DNA of 64,000 nt from Mucilaginibacter sp. (GTDB lineage: Bacteria; Bacteroidota; Bacteroidia; Sphingobacteriales; Sphingobacteriaceae), in NCBI GenBank assembly GCA_028288305.1, contig JAQBOA010000015.1, positions 1-64,000 of the forward strand, given 5' to 3'. Below, piece by piece: positions 1 to 10,135 of the stretch (position 1 is its first letter; each line of letters opens with the position of its first letter). A program made the translations under genes and the position numbers. A model generated the notes under the pieces. The model saw only the letters and a list, made by a program, of their open reading frames with translations, was not told the origin of the DNA and did no database searches.

Positions 1-1676
1 TATTTTTAAGGCCGCACTCCGAAGAAGAAAAAAAGCATCGTTTTTTTAACTTTTTCTACTCCCGTTTTGATATCGCATTCGAAGCCGTAACCACTAACTA
101 CAAAAGATCCGTTTATTACTTAATAAATAAAAAATGGATCATAGTCATAGCCGTAATCGTTTTTTCTACAGTGCTATTCCTTCTCATAAAAACTACCCCC
201 TCCAGCTTTGTTCCGAGTGAGGACCAGGGCACTATCTTCGCGAGTGTTAGTTTGCCACCGGCATCAGGCATGGAGCGTACAAGCGCTGTTACTAAAAAGT
301 TAGATAGTATTGCCCACACCCTACCATCCGTAAATAACACTTTACAAATTGTAGGCTTCAGCTTTATTGCAGGCAGCGGCAGCGCTTATGGAATGGTGAT
401 CATCAAATTAAAAACCTGGGATTTAAGGAAAAATGATAACATTCAAAAAGTTATTAAGGATTACTATTCAAAAATAGGCGGAATACATGAAGCCAACATC
501 TTCCTTTTCTCTCCGCCAACTATACAGGGCTTTGGTTCGGGTGGTGGTTTTGAATTTCAGCTGCAGGATAAAGGCGGTCATACATCCAATGAAATATATA
601 ATGTAATGACTAATTTCCTGGCTGCTTTAAATAAACGGCCTGAAATACAGAATACCAATACCTCATTTAATCCAAACTTCCCGCAGTACCAGGTTGATGT
701 AAACGTGGCCAAATGTAAGGAAGCAGGGATTACCGTAAACTCGGTTATCAATACTTTACAGGGATATTACGGGGGTTTATATGCCTCCAATTTTAACCAG
801 TTTGGTAAGCAATACCGCGTAATGGTACAGGCCGACTATGGTTACCGCGCCAATTCTATGGGTTTAGATAAGATTTTTGTTAGAAGCGGCAGCGGTACAA
901 TGGCACCCATCACCGAGTTTATTACCTTAACAAGAGTATTCGGGCCCGAATCTATTTCAAGGTTTAACTTGTATACTGCAATTGCTGTTTCCGGATTACC
1001 TAATCCGGGTTATAGCTCAGGCGATGCCATTAATGCGATAAAAGCGGTAGCGGCCGAAAAACTACCACAAGGTTATACCTACGAGTTTTCGGGCTTATCA
1101 CGCGAAGAGATTTCAAGCGGTACACAATCTATTTATATATTCCTGCTGTGCCTGGTGTTTGTTTACTTTTTGCTGAGTGCGCAGTATGAAAGCTATATAT
1201 TACCCTTCGCAGTTTTACTTTCATTGCCGATAGGATTATCGGGCACTTATATTTTTGCAAAAGTTACCGGCATTGATAGTAATATTTATGTACAGATTTC
1301 ACTCATTATGCTCATCGGCTTGCTATCTAAAAATGCTATCCTGATCGTAGAGTTCGCGTTAGACCGGCGCCGTGCAGGAATGCCGATTTTACAGGCCGCC
1401 ATAGAAGGTTCGCAAGCACGTTTACGACCTATTTTAATGACCTCCTTTGCCTTCATTTTTGGGATAATGCCATTGATGTTTGCTACCGGTGCAGGCGCTA
1501 TAGGTAATCGTTCCATAGGTACAGGCGCTGTGGGCGGCATGTTTATAGGTACCGTTTTCGGGATATTTGCAATACCGGTACTTTTTGTGATCTTCCAGAC
1601 TTTGCACGAAAAGGTGAATAAAAAGAGGGAAGAAGATGAAGAAGAGGAAGAGGAAACAATTATACAAACCACTTAA
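1..1676 (+). CDS. RND multidrug efflux permease (HAE1/AcrB type), C-terminal half, 5' end outside window
   Basis: The frame is open from base 3, so about 557 residues of the C-terminal half are visible. The true start lies before the window; the GTG at 171 is internal. A membrane segment at about residues 45-65 corresponds to TM7, followed by a porter/docking region (FVPSEDQG, QGFGSGGGFEFQ) and the last membrane helices. LIGLLSKNAILIVEFA is the TM11-region motif of HAE1 pumps. In this family the trimer exports hydrophobic drugs by proton exchange together with a membrane fusion protein and an outer-membrane channel. The channel follows 24 bp downstream; the fusion protein should lie upstream. 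The C-terminus ends in an unusual run of glutamates (EEDEEEEEE). The family call is secure; the substrate is unknown. Confidence 0.95.
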   Translation, partial: FLRPHSEEEKKHRFFNFFYSRFDIAFEAVTTNYKRSVYYLINKKWIIVIAVIVFSTVLFLLIKTTPSSFVPSEDQGTIFASVSLPPASGMERTSAVTKKLDSIAHTLPSVNNTLQIVGFSFIAGSGSAYGMVIIKLKTWDLRKNDNIQKVIKDYYSKIGGIHEANIFLFSPPTIQGFGSGGGFEFQLQDKGGHTSNEIYNVMTNFLAALNKRPEIQNTNTSFNPNFPQYQVDVNVAKCKEAGITVNSVINTLQGYYGGLYASNFNQFGKQYRVMVQADYGYRANSMGLDKIFVRSGSGTMAPITEFITLTRVFGPESISRFNLYTAIAVSGLPNPGYSSGDAINAIKAVAAEKLPQGYTYEFSGLSREEISSGTQSIYIFLLCLVFVYFLLSAQYESYILPFAVLLSLPIGLSGTYIFAKVTGIDSNIYVQISLIMLIGLLSKNAILIVEFALDRRRAGMPILQAAIEGSQARLRPILMTSFAFIFGIMPLMFATGAGAIGNRSIGTGAVGGMFIGTVFGIFAIPVLFVIFQTLHEKVNKKREEDEEEEEETIIQTT

Positions 1677-1700
1677 TATAATAGCCTGATTAAATAAACT

Positions 1701-3107
1701 ATGAACCGTTATCATTTTAAATATTTTTTTTTGCTGTTTGTATGTATTGGTACATTCTTATCCTGTAAAGTAACAAAACGTTATCAGCAGCCCGATGCAA
1801 ACGCTATAAACCTATATCGCGACCAAAACACTACTGATACTGCAACCATAGCTACAATACCCTGGCAAATCTTTTTTGCTGATACGGTTTTAAAAGCTTT
1901 AATAAATGAAGGGCTTAACCAAAACCTGAACTTAAAAATTGCCATTCAAAAAATAGTTGAAGCACAAGCATCCCTCCGCCAAAGCAAAGCAGCTTTTTTC
2001 CCAAATGTAAGCGGGAATGCAAGTGTTGGCCGGTCAAAACAGTCGTTAGCGAGTTTGGATTTTCCACCGGGTACCATAATTAATACCGTAACAACAACAT
2101 ACCAGTTAGGCATAAGTGCATCATGGGAGGTTGATATCTGGGGACAGTTAAGCAGTGCCAAAAGAGTGGCCTTCGCTAACTTATTACAAACCGACGCTGC
2201 TAAGAGGGCTATACAAACCCAACTAATAGCCGATATTGCCAATAACTATTACGCTTTACTGGCCCTTGATAAAGAACTGGAGATAACCAGTACTGCTGTA
2301 CAATACCGCATTAAAGACGTTGAAACCATGAAAGCGCTTAAAGAAGGAGCGGTTGTTACAAGTGCTGCGGTGGTGCAAAGCGAGGCCAACCGTTATTCGG
2401 CAGAGGTAGCTATACCTGATATTTTAAGAAGCATCCGGGAAACCGAAAACGCGCTCGATCTGCTACTGGGTCGCCCGCCAGGACCTATAAACCGCATAAA
2501 GCTTGATGATGAACCGCAAATAAATACCCTGCAAACCGGTATTCCGGCGCAGCTGCTAAAAAACCGTCCCGATGTACAGCAGGCCGAATATAATTTTAGG
2601 AGTGCTTTTGAAAATACCAACCTGGCACGTACCTATTTTTATCCGCAGTTTACCATTACCGCCTCGGGTGGGTTCTCTAACTTAAAACTGAAAGACTTCT
2701 TCATAAATTCTGTATTTTATAACATAGCAGCCGGCTTAACCCAGCCTATTTTTAACCAGGGCATTAATAAGGCAAGGCTTAAAATAGCACAGGCGCAGCA
2801 ATTGGAAGCTATGTATAACTTTCAGCAAATCATGTTAACAGCAGGGGGCGAAGTATCAAATGCCCTGTATGCCTATCAGACCGCTACTGATAAAGATGGT
2901 GCACGCAGCAGGCAAATATCAGCCTTAGCGAAATCTGTTGATTACACGCAGCAACTATTGCGTTTCAGTTCGGCTACCAACTACATCGATGTGTTAACAT
3001 CCGAACAAAGCTTACTGGCAGCAAGGCTTAATGGCGTTAATGACCGGCTTCAGCAATTACAGGCTATCGTTAATCTTTACAGAGCTTTAGGTGGTGGATG
3101 GAGATAG
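1701..3107 (+). CDS. Outer-membrane efflux lipoprotein (TolC/NodT/OprM family)
   Basis: 468 residues. The N-terminus is a lipoprotein signal with lipobox FLSC (Cys22), so the mature protein is probably lipidated and placed in the outer membrane. Two repeated OEP domains follow, rich in coiled-coil helices, with GPPGPINR-like and LLKNRPDVQQAE motifs. RPDVQQAE is a hallmark of NodT-type channels at the start of the second repeat. The length is normal for the family. The gene starts 24 bp after the RND permease stop in the same direction, so it is very likely the exit duct of that pump and co-transcribed with it. Confidence 0.95.
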   Translation: MNRYHFKYFFLLFVCIGTFLSCKVTKRYQQPDANAINLYRDQNTTDTATIATIPWQIFFADTVLKALINEGLNQNLNLKIAIQKIVEAQASLRQSKAAFFPNVSGNASVGRSKQSLASLDFPPGTIINTVTTTYQLGISASWEVDIWGQLSSAKRVAFANLLQTDAAKRAIQTQLIADIANNYYALLALDKELEITSTAVQYRIKDVETMKALKEGAVVTSAAVVQSEANRYSAEVAIPDILRSIRETENALDLLLGRPPGPINRIKLDDEPQINTLQTGIPAQLLKNRPDVQQAEYNFRSAFENTNLARTYFYPQFTITASGGFSNLKLKDFFINSVFYNIAAGLTQPIFNQGINKARLKIAQAQQLEAMYNFQQIMLTAGGEVSNALYAYQTATDKDGARSRQISALAKSVDYTQQLLRFSSATNYIDVLTSEQSLLAARLNGVNDRLQQLQAIVNLYRALGGGWR

Positions 3108-3481
3108 TTATCTGAACCCTCACCACCACGTCATTGCGAGGGTACGAAGCAATCACGAACTGTGCATAAACGAAATGTACTTGCGGTAATATCATATGGA
3201 GATTGCTTCGTACCTCGCAATGACAAAGTTGTTAAACTGGCCGTATCGCTTTGCATTTTACATCCTGGCAATCCTAAAATAATGTAAATCCTGATTCTGA
3301 CAAAAAGCGATTTCATCGTCTCAAACCTCCTTTCCATCTATAATTTTTAATTCTTTATCTATTGTGTTTTTTATTGTAGAAGGTATATATTTACTTTGAA
3401 TTGTGTCAAATCAACACAATGAGTAAAGACCTATTTTACCAATTATCAAGATCCTGACGGATCTTTAATTAAACCTGCAAT
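3108..3481. other. Intergenic region: palindromic repeat plus leader of the GH3 gene
   Basis: No credible gene is present; open frames here run through the palindromic repeat at 3130-3224. Just before the GH3 gene, TTACTTTG (3391-3398) resembles the Bacteroidetes -7 element with one mismatch. It is followed by a small dyad TTGTGT-N7-ACACAA (3401-3419) that could be an operator. Both assignments are by eye and weak. Confidence 0.4.
3130..3224. repeat. Palindromic intergenic element, family A (GTCATTGCGAGG...)
   Basis: The left arm (3130-3154) begins GTCATTGCGAGGGTACG and the right arm (3201-3224) is its near-perfect reverse complement ending CTCGCAATGAC, with a 46-bp centre. Related copies occur at 45543-45620 and 62599-62776. 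It lies downstream of the efflux channel and upstream of the GH3 gene. Confidence 0.85.
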
Positions 3482-6061
3482 ATGAAATTAAAATTATCTG
3501 TTTCTGCCGTGCTTTTGTTTTCCAGTGCTATATTCCTGGGTCTCTTATCAGCGGGAATGACAGTCGGTACATCCTCAAATCAAATTACAATAGGTGTTCC
3601 GGATAGCTCAGGGATAATCCTGGTAAAAAATCCAAACGGGCCAACGCTTGGCTATTCATCAACATCGGGCGTAAAAATTTTAACTGTGGATGGCCTTTCA
3701 TTTAAAGACCTTAACAAAAACGGAAAGCTGGATAAATATGAAGACTGGCGTTTACCTGTTGATGAGCGCGCAAAAGACCTGGCATCAAAACTATCGGTCG
3801 AGCAAATTGCAGGGTTGATGCTGTATAGTGCGCACCAGGCTATTCCGGCTTTGTCGGGGCCATTTGGGGCAGGCACTTATAATGGTAAGAAATTTAGTGA
3901 CGGTGGTGTTGATCCTTCGTTGGTTACCGATCAGCAAAAGGATTTTTTAATAAAAGATAATTTACGGCATGTGCTGGTAACTTCTGTTCAAAGCCCGGAA
4001 GTAGCCGCTAAATGGAACAATAATGTACAGGCACTGGTTGAAGGTGTTGGCTTTGGTATCCCCGCCAACAATAGTTCGGACCCAAGGCATAGCACCAACA
4101 GCGGCGTAGAATATACTGCCGGGGCAGGGGGAAAAATATCTCAATGGCCAGATCAATTGGGCCTTGCGGCGACGTTTGACCCTGCTGTAGTACAGCAATT
4201 CGGATCAATAGCTGCTAAGGAATACCGGGCATTAGGCATAGCAACAGCTTTATCACCACAGATAGATTTGGGATCTGAACCTCGCTGGGCACGTATCAAC
4301 GGCACCTTTGGTGAAGACCCGCAACTGGATGCTGATATGGCTCGAGCTTATTGTGATGGTTTCCAAACATCAACAGGTAGCAGTGAAATTAGGAATGGCT
4401 GGGGTTATAACAGCGTTAACGCCATGATGAAACACTGGCCCGGTGGTGGTCCTGAAGAAGGTGGCAGGGATGCGCATTTCGCGTATGGTAAGTTTGCTGT
4501 ATATCCCGGTAATAACTTTGACGAACACCTGATTTCCTTCGTTGATGGCGCTTTAAAGTTGTCGGGCAAAACAAAAATGGCTGCTGCAGTGATGCCTTAT
4601 TATACTATATCTTACGATAGGGATGCGCATGGAAATGCAGGCAACAGCTATAGTAAGTATTTAATAACCGATCTGCTACGTAATAAATATAACTACGATG
4701 GCGTGGTTTGCACCGATTGGGGAGTTACCGCCGATGAAGGCAAAACACCGGATATATTCGCTGGGAAATCGTGGGGGATGGAAACCAAAACGGTAGCTGA
4801 ACGTCATTACAAAATATTAATGGCTGGTGTCGATCAATTTGGTGGCAATAATGCCGCAGGCCCGGTTATTGAAGCCTACAACATGGGTATAAAAGAACAT
4901 GGCGAAGCCTTTATACGTGCAAGGTTCGAGCAATCGGCTGTAAGGCTGCTGCGTAACATACTCAGGGTTGGTCTTTTTGAAGACCCTTATCTTGATGTCG
5001 AAAAGTCGAAACAAACAGTTGGTAACCCTGAGTTTATGACAGCCGGGTATAATGCGCAGCTGAAATCTGTTGTGATGCTGAAAAATCATGGAGGTGTGCT
5101 CCCGCTGCAAAAAGGTAAAACAATATATCTGCCAAAAAAATACACACCATCAGTAAAAGGATTTTTCGGCCCTCCATCCAAAGAGAAATGGGAAGATGCG
5201 GTAAATGCTGATTTGATAAAAAAATATTTTAACGTTACCGATGATCCTGCCAAAGCCGATTACGCCATTGTATTTGTAAGCAGTCCAAGCGGCGGTGCGG
5301 GTTATGATGCCGAAGATTTAAAAAATGGTGGTAATGGTTATGTGCCAATTACCTTACAATATGGCGCCTACACTGCTACTGATGCCAGGGAGCACAGCAT
5401 AGCGGCCGGTGATCCGGTTGAGCCTGGTATAACTAACAGGTCCTACAAAGGAAAAAGCATTACGGCTGCAAATTTAAACGATCTTAAAACCATCCAGGAA
5501 ACAAAAAAAGCTATGAATGGTAAGCCGGTTATTGTTGCCATAACTTTATCGAAACCTGCCATTCCTGCCGAGTTTGAAAAAGATGCTAATGCAATTGTTG
5601 CCAGTTTTGGCGTACAGAACCAGGCCTTATTGGATATTTTAACAGGGGTAGCCGAACCTTCGGGTTTGTTGCCTTTTCAGATGCCTGCCAATATGCAAAC
5701 TGTTGAATTACAAGATGAGGATATTCCGCATGATATGCTTTGCTATACCGATGCAGATGGCGATACTTACGATTTTGGTTTCGGCCTTAACTGGAAAGGA
5801 GTGATACACGATGCCCGCACCGATAAATACGTGAACAGGATAGCAAAACCAGTAATTAATGTAAAAGGCGAAACGGTTACTATATCAAGCCCGACAGCCG
5901 GTACAAAAATTTATTATACAACTAACGGCACTACACCTGCTTTTGCTGAAACAAATGAGTATTCCAAACCTTTTAAAATAAGCAAAGGAACAACCGTAAA
6001 GGCAATTGCTAAAAAGTATGGAGTTGATAACAGCAGTATGATAGAATATTCGGCAAAATAA
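3482..6061 (+). CDS. Glycoside hydrolase family 3 beta-glycosidase with C-terminal chitobiase-like domain
   Basis: 859 residues with an N-terminal signal peptide (about 1-25), so periplasmic or exported. An EF-hand-like stretch DLNKNGKLDKYEDW (about 76-89) precedes the GH3 barrel, as in many Bacteroidota GH3 enzymes. The barrel shows MMKHWPGGGPEEGGRDAH and the nucleophile motif VVCTDWG (Asp412). The C-terminal alpha/beta sandwich follows at about 510-760. The last ~65 residues (SSPTAGTKIYYTTNGTTP...) resemble the CHB_HEX_C beta-sandwich. The family cleaves terminal beta-linked glucose, xylose or similar sugars from oligosaccharides; the exact substrate cannot be read. It is a single gene, with no neighbouring SusCD or second glycosidase. 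Confidence 0.93.
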   Translation: MKLKLSVSAVLLFSSAIFLGLLSAGMTVGTSSNQITIGVPDSSGIILVKNPNGPTLGYSSTSGVKILTVDGLSFKDLNKNGKLDKYEDWRLPVDERAKDLASKLSVEQIAGLMLYSAHQAIPALSGPFGAGTYNGKKFSDGGVDPSLVTDQQKDFLIKDNLRHVLVTSVQSPEVAAKWNNNVQALVEGVGFGIPANNSSDPRHSTNSGVEYTAGAGGKISQWPDQLGLAATFDPAVVQQFGSIAAKEYRALGIATALSPQIDLGSEPRWARINGTFGEDPQLDADMARAYCDGFQTSTGSSEIRNGWGYNSVNAMMKHWPGGGPEEGGRDAHFAYGKFAVYPGNNFDEHLISFVDGALKLSGKTKMAAAVMPYYTISYDRDAHGNAGNSYSKYLITDLLRNKYNYDGVVCTDWGVTADEGKTPDIFAGKSWGMETKTVAERHYKILMAGVDQFGGNNAAGPVIEAYNMGIKEHGEAFIRARFEQSAVRLLRNILRVGLFEDPYLDVEKSKQTVGNPEFMTAGYNAQLKSVVMLKNHGGVLPLQKGKTIYLPKKYTPSVKGFFGPPSKEKWEDAVNADLIKKYFNVTDDPAKADYAIVFVSSPSGGAGYDAEDLKNGGNGYVPITLQYGAYTATDAREHSIAAGDPVEPGITNRSYKGKSITAANLNDLKTIQETKKAMNGKPVIVAITLSKPAIPAEFEKDANAIVASFGVQNQALLDILTGVAEPSGLLPFQMPANMQTVELQDEDIPHDMLCYTDADGDTYDFGFGLNWKGVIHDARTDKYVNRIAKPVINVKGETVTISSPTAGTKIYYTTNGTTPAFAETNEYSKPFKISKGTTVKAIAKKYGVDNSSMIEYSAK

Positions 6062-6065
6062 TGGG

Positions 6066-6135
6066 TGTCATGGTGAGGCGCTCGAACCATGTGGGCAGGC
6101 CTTTACGCACATGCTTCGAGTACCTCAGCATGACA
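6066..6135. repeat. Palindromic intergenic element, family F, between convergent genes
   Basis: The left arm (6066-6093, TGTCATGGTGAGGCGCTCGA...) and right arm (6108-6135, ending CCTCAGCATGACA) are imperfect reverse complements around a short centre. It fills the junction between the convergent GH3 and phosphodiesterase genes, where a bidirectional terminator would be expected. Confidence 0.8.
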
Positions 6136-6179
6136 TCCTAATTAAATGGAAAATGAGGTATTTACCATACTTTACAGGT

Positions 6180-7427
6180 TTATTTGGAGATAACTACCCA
6201 GCGATTAACCGTATTGTAAGGTGCTTCAATATATACTTTATAAAAAGTAGATGGCAAATTTTTAACCGATACCAGGGAATGTTCATCTGTTACGGGAACT
6301 TCAGCAAGCAGTTGATAATTGTCGGGGTTCCCATCTTTAAAATTATTAGTTGCAGCTACCCATATATTTACATTACCTTTTTTATCAAGCGCTTTCCAGC
6401 TAACATCCAAAGCTCCCTGAATATAATTTACCTGGGGCACAGCTACAGATACCGGGCCGATAAGTGAAGTGCCATCCATTTCATGCAATTGCTCTGCGGG
6501 TATATTAACCTGCATAAATTTGGCGATTGATGGGGTTATGTCAATAATACCAGGTGTGTAATAACGGGCGTAATCATTAAGTGAGCTACAGTTAGTCACC
6601 ATCCAGGTACTGCGCTGCCTTGCTGATTGACCGCCATGATTTTTGCCGGCCTGCTCATCCCGCCCATGATCTGTTGTGATAAATATTACCCAATCCTCAT
6701 TATTGTGTTTTTCACGATATTGTATGGCTTCCCAAATACGGCCAACCTGGTTATCCATCTTTTCAACTGCATCATATAACTGAGGGCTGTCACCATACTT
6801 GTGGCCCATATCATCGGTATATTCCAAATAAACCCAGTTAAGGTCTGGTGCTTTATCTTTTATGCATGCCGCTGCCGAGTTAGCCACCTGCTCATCAATA
6901 AGGTGCATGTAATTTCCTGCCTTATCATGCGGAAACTTAAGGGTATCCAGTTCGTAACCATCATAAACATAATCAAGCTTTAAATTGCCGGTTTGCGGCA
7001 GCCCTTCACCAAGTAATTTAATGCGGTTATCTGTCCAGCTCGAAAATATGGCCGTTTTTTTTGCAGGATCAGCATTTTTAACCATCCTGAATATGGTCCA
7101 GTAATTATAATCTGGTGCTTTAATATCGTTGCCCCAAACATTGTGCTTATTAACCCATGTGCTTGTAAGCAGGCTGTTATAGCCATTTGCCGAGATGGTT
7201 GGCGTTTGAGAGTAACCGCCCTTTTCACCACCCACATAAGCCCTCAGGTATTTACCATGGCTTGCAATTGCTTTAAGGTTTGGTGTGTTTAGTTTTTCTA
7301 TAACATCAGCCGGGATACCATCGGCAATTATAAATACCGCTTTCTTAACCCTGGTTTGAGAAAATCCGCTTATCGCGATGATTAGGAACGGGAGGAATAT
7401 TAACTTTTTTATTGACAGCATTTTCAA
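6180..7427 (-). CDS. Secreted type I phosphodiesterase/nucleotide pyrophosphatase (alkaline phosphatase superfamily)
   Basis: 415 residues with a signal peptide (about 1-25). Metal-binding motifs of the alkaline phosphatase superfamily are visible: [12 protein letters not shown] near the N-terminus, [15 protein letters not shown] containing the likely Thr/Ser nucleophile, [13 protein letters not shown], and [16 protein letters not shown]. Members hydrolyse phosphodiesters or pyrophosphates, using two zinc ions. The last ~90 residues look like a fibronectin-like beta domain ([19 protein letters not shown]). Residues after the motifs do not tell the substrate. Convergent with the GH3 gene. Confidence 0.88.
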   Translation of the reverse strand: MKMLSIKKLIFLPFLIIAISGFSQTRVKKAVFIIADGIPADVIEKLNTPNLKAIASHGKYLRAYVGGEKGGYSQTPTISANGYNSLLTSTWVNKHNVWGNDIKAPDYNYWTIFRMVKNADPAKKTAIFSSWTDNRIKLLGEGLPQTGNLKLDYVYDGYELDTLKFPHDKAGNYMHLIDEQVANSAAACIKDKAPDLNWVYLEYTDDMGHKYGDSPQLYDAVEKMDNQVGRIWEAIQYREKHNNEDWVIFITTDHGRDEQAGKNHGGQSARQRSTWMVTNCSSLNDYARYYTPGIIDITPSIAKFMQVNIPAEQLHEMDGTSLIGPVSVAVPQVNYIQGALDVSWKALDKKGNVNIWVAATNNFKDGNPDNYQLLAEVPVTDEHSLVSVKNLPSTFYKVYIEAPYNTVNRWVVISK

Positions 7428-7502
7428 GTAAATTATGGCTGCTAATTTACCTGTCTAAAAAAATTAAACTATAAACAAATTGTTATCAATTGATGCTATT
7501 TG

Positions 7503-7591
7503 GCCTCACCTAAATCCTCTCCAAAGGAGAGGACTTGATAGAACGCAGCAACTCTTAAACTCCCTCTCCTTTGGAGAGGCCGGGGTGAGGC
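7503..7591. repeat. Palindromic intergenic element, family C (CTCTCCAAAGGAGAG)
   Basis: The left arm (7503-7536) runs GCCTCACCTAAATCC then CTCTCCAAAGGAGAG; the right arm (7557-7591) is a diverged reverse complement ending GGGGTGAGGC. Each arm holds its own smaller palindrome. A second copy lies at 22865-22938 and degenerate relatives at 25424-25455 and inside a gene at 41726-41751. It ends 8 bp from the MFS stop codon. Confidence 0.85.
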
Positions 7592-7598
7592 AATCTGT

Positions 7599-9077
7599 TT
7601 AGTTTTTTGCCCTGAACGAGTTTATGTTTCGTTTAACTACAACAACTGGATGTACTATAATATTGGCTGCACTAATGCCGATATTATTCCGCAAACTTTT
7701 ATGCATGCGAAAGCGAACATGCCTGGTAAACATCTTTTTATTTATCTCGCCTTCTTCGTCAACTTTTGCAAGGAATTTTAATGATATCAACGCAAGTAAA
7801 CCTCCTATTATAAAAAAGTAATTCCATCCCTGCAGGTCAATAATCCGGAAACTGGTGAAATTGCCTGCTATGTCCCAATGTAAATTCCAAACAAAAGGAT
7901 GCGTTGCAAAAAAATCTGCCATAAGGCCACCAACTATCGGAGCTATAGTTGAAAAAAAGGCCACACACATATTCTTGGCCGAAATATAGGCAATAGCTTC
8001 TTTTTTCGGTGCCAGCTTCATCCCTATATTGGCTAATGCAAGGTTAATGCCTGCTGATGATAAACCACTGACTGTATAAATTAAAATAAGCAATACAATA
8101 GTAAATGACTTTGCCGAAGACAGATCGACAAAAGCAAATGTTAGTATGCAGGCAATATATAAGGGCGCACAAATGCCTATAATGGTTTTATTGCTGAACC
8201 TATCCGAATACTTACCCCACAATTTTATCGAAGCTATACCGCTTAGCTGCCCTAATATGCCAAGGCCAATAATATAGGATAAAGGCAGAGCAAGGGTTTT
8301 TAACATAAATACAGTAAAAAAGGGTGTGGCCAGGTTTAAAGCAAATGCCCAAAAGGAGTTAAAAATAACCAGGCTCCTGAAATTTTTGTTTTTAAGGGGA
8401 TTGCCTAACATTTTAAATAAGTTCTGATCCATTATAACCGGTTTAGGCTCGGGTGTGCGGAGCAGGAGAACTACACTCATCATACCTAGTATACCACCAA
8501 TTAAAAACAAGAGATTGTAAGTAAGGATTTCCTTTGCGGGATAATGAACTTTTATATAATCAATACCAAAAGCTACTATAACACTGAGGGTTACGTTTAA
8601 TATTTGAGCTAAACGGATACGGTGCGAAAAGTACGAACCTAAACGTTCGCCCGGTATAAGGTCCTTCATCCAGCCGTTCCAGCTTGCCCCGGCTATGTCG
8701 CCGCAAATATGCTGAAATAACAGCAGCATTAATAACACCTCGAAACTGGTACTCCCGCTAAAAACGAAGGGCAATATGCCTATGGTAATTACTGGGATAC
8801 GTGCTAAAAAGTTAAAACCCGCTGTAACTATTTTGCGGTTGTTAAAGCGTTGTATAAGACTGATAGATACCAGCTGGAATATGGAGGTGAAAGTGGGCAA
8901 AGCTGCCAGCAAACCCAGTTGAAAATTGGAGACACCCATGTGCACCGCAAGGGCGACCAGGAAAGCCCCGCTGGTAAAAACGACCATGGCTTCGGCCATG
9001 AGGCCTTCGGTTACCACTAATTTAAGACCTTTATCTACCTGTGCATCTGTTAACGTTTCGGAAGGGCTGAAATTCAT
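7599..9077 (-). CDS. MFS transporter
   Basis: 492 residues with about twelve hydrophobic helices and a central cytoplasmic loop near residue 215 (LLRTPEPKPV), the layout of the major facilitator superfamily. Charged loops such as RFNNRK and GKYSDRFSNK match the RxxxR and GxxxDRxxRR-like A motifs between TM2-TM3 and TM8-TM9. The substrate cannot be predicted from sequence alone and the neighbours give no help. The protein is likely in the inner membrane. The N-terminal cytoplasmic segment (SPSETLTDAQVDKGLKL) is longer than usual. Confidence 0.88.
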   Translation of the reverse strand: MNFSPSETLTDAQVDKGLKLVVTEGLMAEAMVVFTSGAFLVALAVHMGVSNFQLGLLAALPTFTSIFQLVSISLIQRFNNRKIVTAGFNFLARIPVITIGILPFVFSGSTSFEVLLMLLLFQHICGDIAGASWNGWMKDLIPGERLGSYFSHRIRLAQILNVTLSVIVAFGIDYIKVHYPAKEILTYNLLFLIGGILGMMSVVLLLRTPEPKPVIMDQNLFKMLGNPLKNKNFRSLVIFNSFWAFALNLATPFFTVFMLKTLALPLSYIIGLGILGQLSGIASIKLWGKYSDRFSNKTIIGICAPLYIACILTFAFVDLSSAKSFTIVLLILIYTVSGLSSAGINLALANIGMKLAPKKEAIAYISAKNMCVAFFSTIAPIVGGLMADFFATHPFVWNLHWDIAGNFTSFRIIDLQGWNYFFIIGGLLALISLKFLAKVDEEGEINKKMFTRHVRFRMHKSLRNNIGISAANIIVHPVVVVKRNINSFRAKN

Positions 9078-9496
9078 TTTTATTTTAGAGTTATTAATGT
9101 TGTTTTTGTTTAATCAATAGTTTATTAATATTCACAAATCAGGATACTCCTGCATTTAATTGACATTTAATTAGAGTTTGTTCTTATACGGAAAGATGAA
9201 TTCGCAGGTTTTCCTATTAAGAAAAAAATTTCAGAAATAATGATTAATATTTACCCGGAGTTTGGTTTGTAATCTATAAGCAGGCAGTATACACCGATAA
9301 ATGCCCTGATTTGATCGATAAAGTACATAAAATACTAATTATTAACACTTTACAGCGCTTGACGATTGAAATAAGGTGTTTGTCTATAAGTAAATGGCGG
9401 TGGTCTATTTCATTTTTTTAATGTTTTAGGATGTTGTTCCTTTGATTATTGAAACATCAAAAACAATATTATTTAACACATAAAAAATTAAAAATC
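9078..9496. other. Intergenic region between divergent genes; no gene recognised
   Basis: No ORF with plausible composition, RNA gene or long dyad is visible. TTCCTTTG at 9436-9443 is one base from the TAnnTTTG element and lies about 50 bp before the small secreted protein's ATG; it is the best promoter candidate for that gene. Confidence 0.4.
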
Positions 9497-9874
9497 ATGA
9501 AAACATCAATCAAATTAACCGCATTGTTTTTATTAGCAAGCACAAGCATTTTTGCTGCAACCCCTCCAAAAACTGTTGTTCCGGCAAAGGCCGATGTAAT
9601 TACATTTTCTTCATTACGTTCTGATAGGGGTATTAATGTTAAGGTAGAAAAAAACGCTCCTGGTAAAGCTGTTGTGGCAATTTACGACCAGGACAGAAAC
9701 ATGATAAGGAAAGACGTGCTTGCAAGCAATAAATCTTTGGAAAAGGCCTACATTTTAAACAAGCTCGATAACGGCGACTACACCATCGAAGTTACCTCGA
9801 ACAAACAAGTTGTAAAGAAGGATATCCACGTTTACGATGAAGGTGAAAACAAAATGTTCATTGTAAAACAGTAA
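9497..9874 (+). CDS. Small secreted protein of unknown function
   Basis: 125 residues starting at ATG 9497, directly before a clear signal peptide (MKTSIKLTALFLLASTSIFA). An upstream in-frame ATG at 9449 would place 16 polar residues before the signal and is less likely. The mature part is about 100 residues with alternating beta-strand pattern (VNVKVEK-like, KAVVAIYDQD, GDYTIEVTSNKQVVKKDIHVYDE), suggesting one immunoglobulin-like beta-sandwich similar to the sorting-domain-like folds common in Bacteroidota. No catalytic residues or cysteines. The function is unknown; it is probably periplasmic or surface-associated. Confidence 0.8.
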   Translation: MKTSIKLTALFLLASTSIFAATPPKTVVPAKADVITFSSLRSDRGINVKVEKNAPGKAVVAIYDQDRNMIRKDVLASNKSLEKAYILNKLDNGDYTIEVTSNKQVVKKDIHVYDEGENKMFIVKQ

Positions 9875-9897
9875 TACCACAACTGATTTTATTTAAA

Positions 9898-9927
9898 AGC
9901 ACTGCCTGAGTTGGCGGTGCTTTTTTT
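9898..9927 (+). terminator. Rho-independent terminator of the small secreted protein gene
   Basis: AGCACTGCC (9898-9906), a six-base loop and GGCGGTGCT (9913-9921) form a stem followed by a run of T residues (9920-9926), 23 bp after the stop codon. Confidence 0.85.
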
Positions 9928-9968
9928 GTTGGGTTAATTTCATTTGATGCATTAAAACCCCACGGCTT

Positions 9969-10021
9969 TTGCTGTAAAGGTTTAGTGATTCGGTAACAGA
10001 ATTATCTGACCTTTACAGCAA
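9969..10021. repeat. Inverted repeat with 13-bp perfect arms
   Basis: TTGCTGTAAAGGT (9969-9981) and its exact complement ACCTTTACAGCAA (10009-10021) are separated by 27 bp. It lies in the junction between the convergent genes ending at 9874 and 10136, and may terminate transcripts from the right. Confidence 0.75.
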
Positions 10022-10135
10022 TGACGATCATTAAAGCAACAACTATCTGTCCGCAACTGTCCAAACCCGCCTTATCCAATAAACGGACGGACATAACATC
10101 CAACCCCCACCGCTTGTCGTTATATTCTGTAATAT

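Noticed and set aside
1286..1715. Minus-strand ORFs opposite the RND pump
   Set aside because: They are antisense shadows with low-complexity serine runs from the glutamate-rich C-terminus of the pump.
3131..3337. Minus-strand 68-residue ORF
   Set aside because: It runs through the family-A palindromic repeat and has no plausible protein composition or start signal.
6111..6467. Plus-strand 118-residue ORF
   Set aside because: It is a shadow of the phosphodiesterase gene on the other strand and begins within the repeat at 6066-6135.
9078..9496. Possible tRNA or ncRNA in the long divergent gap
   Set aside because: No cloverleaf, CCA end or terminator-bounded structure was seen on either strand.
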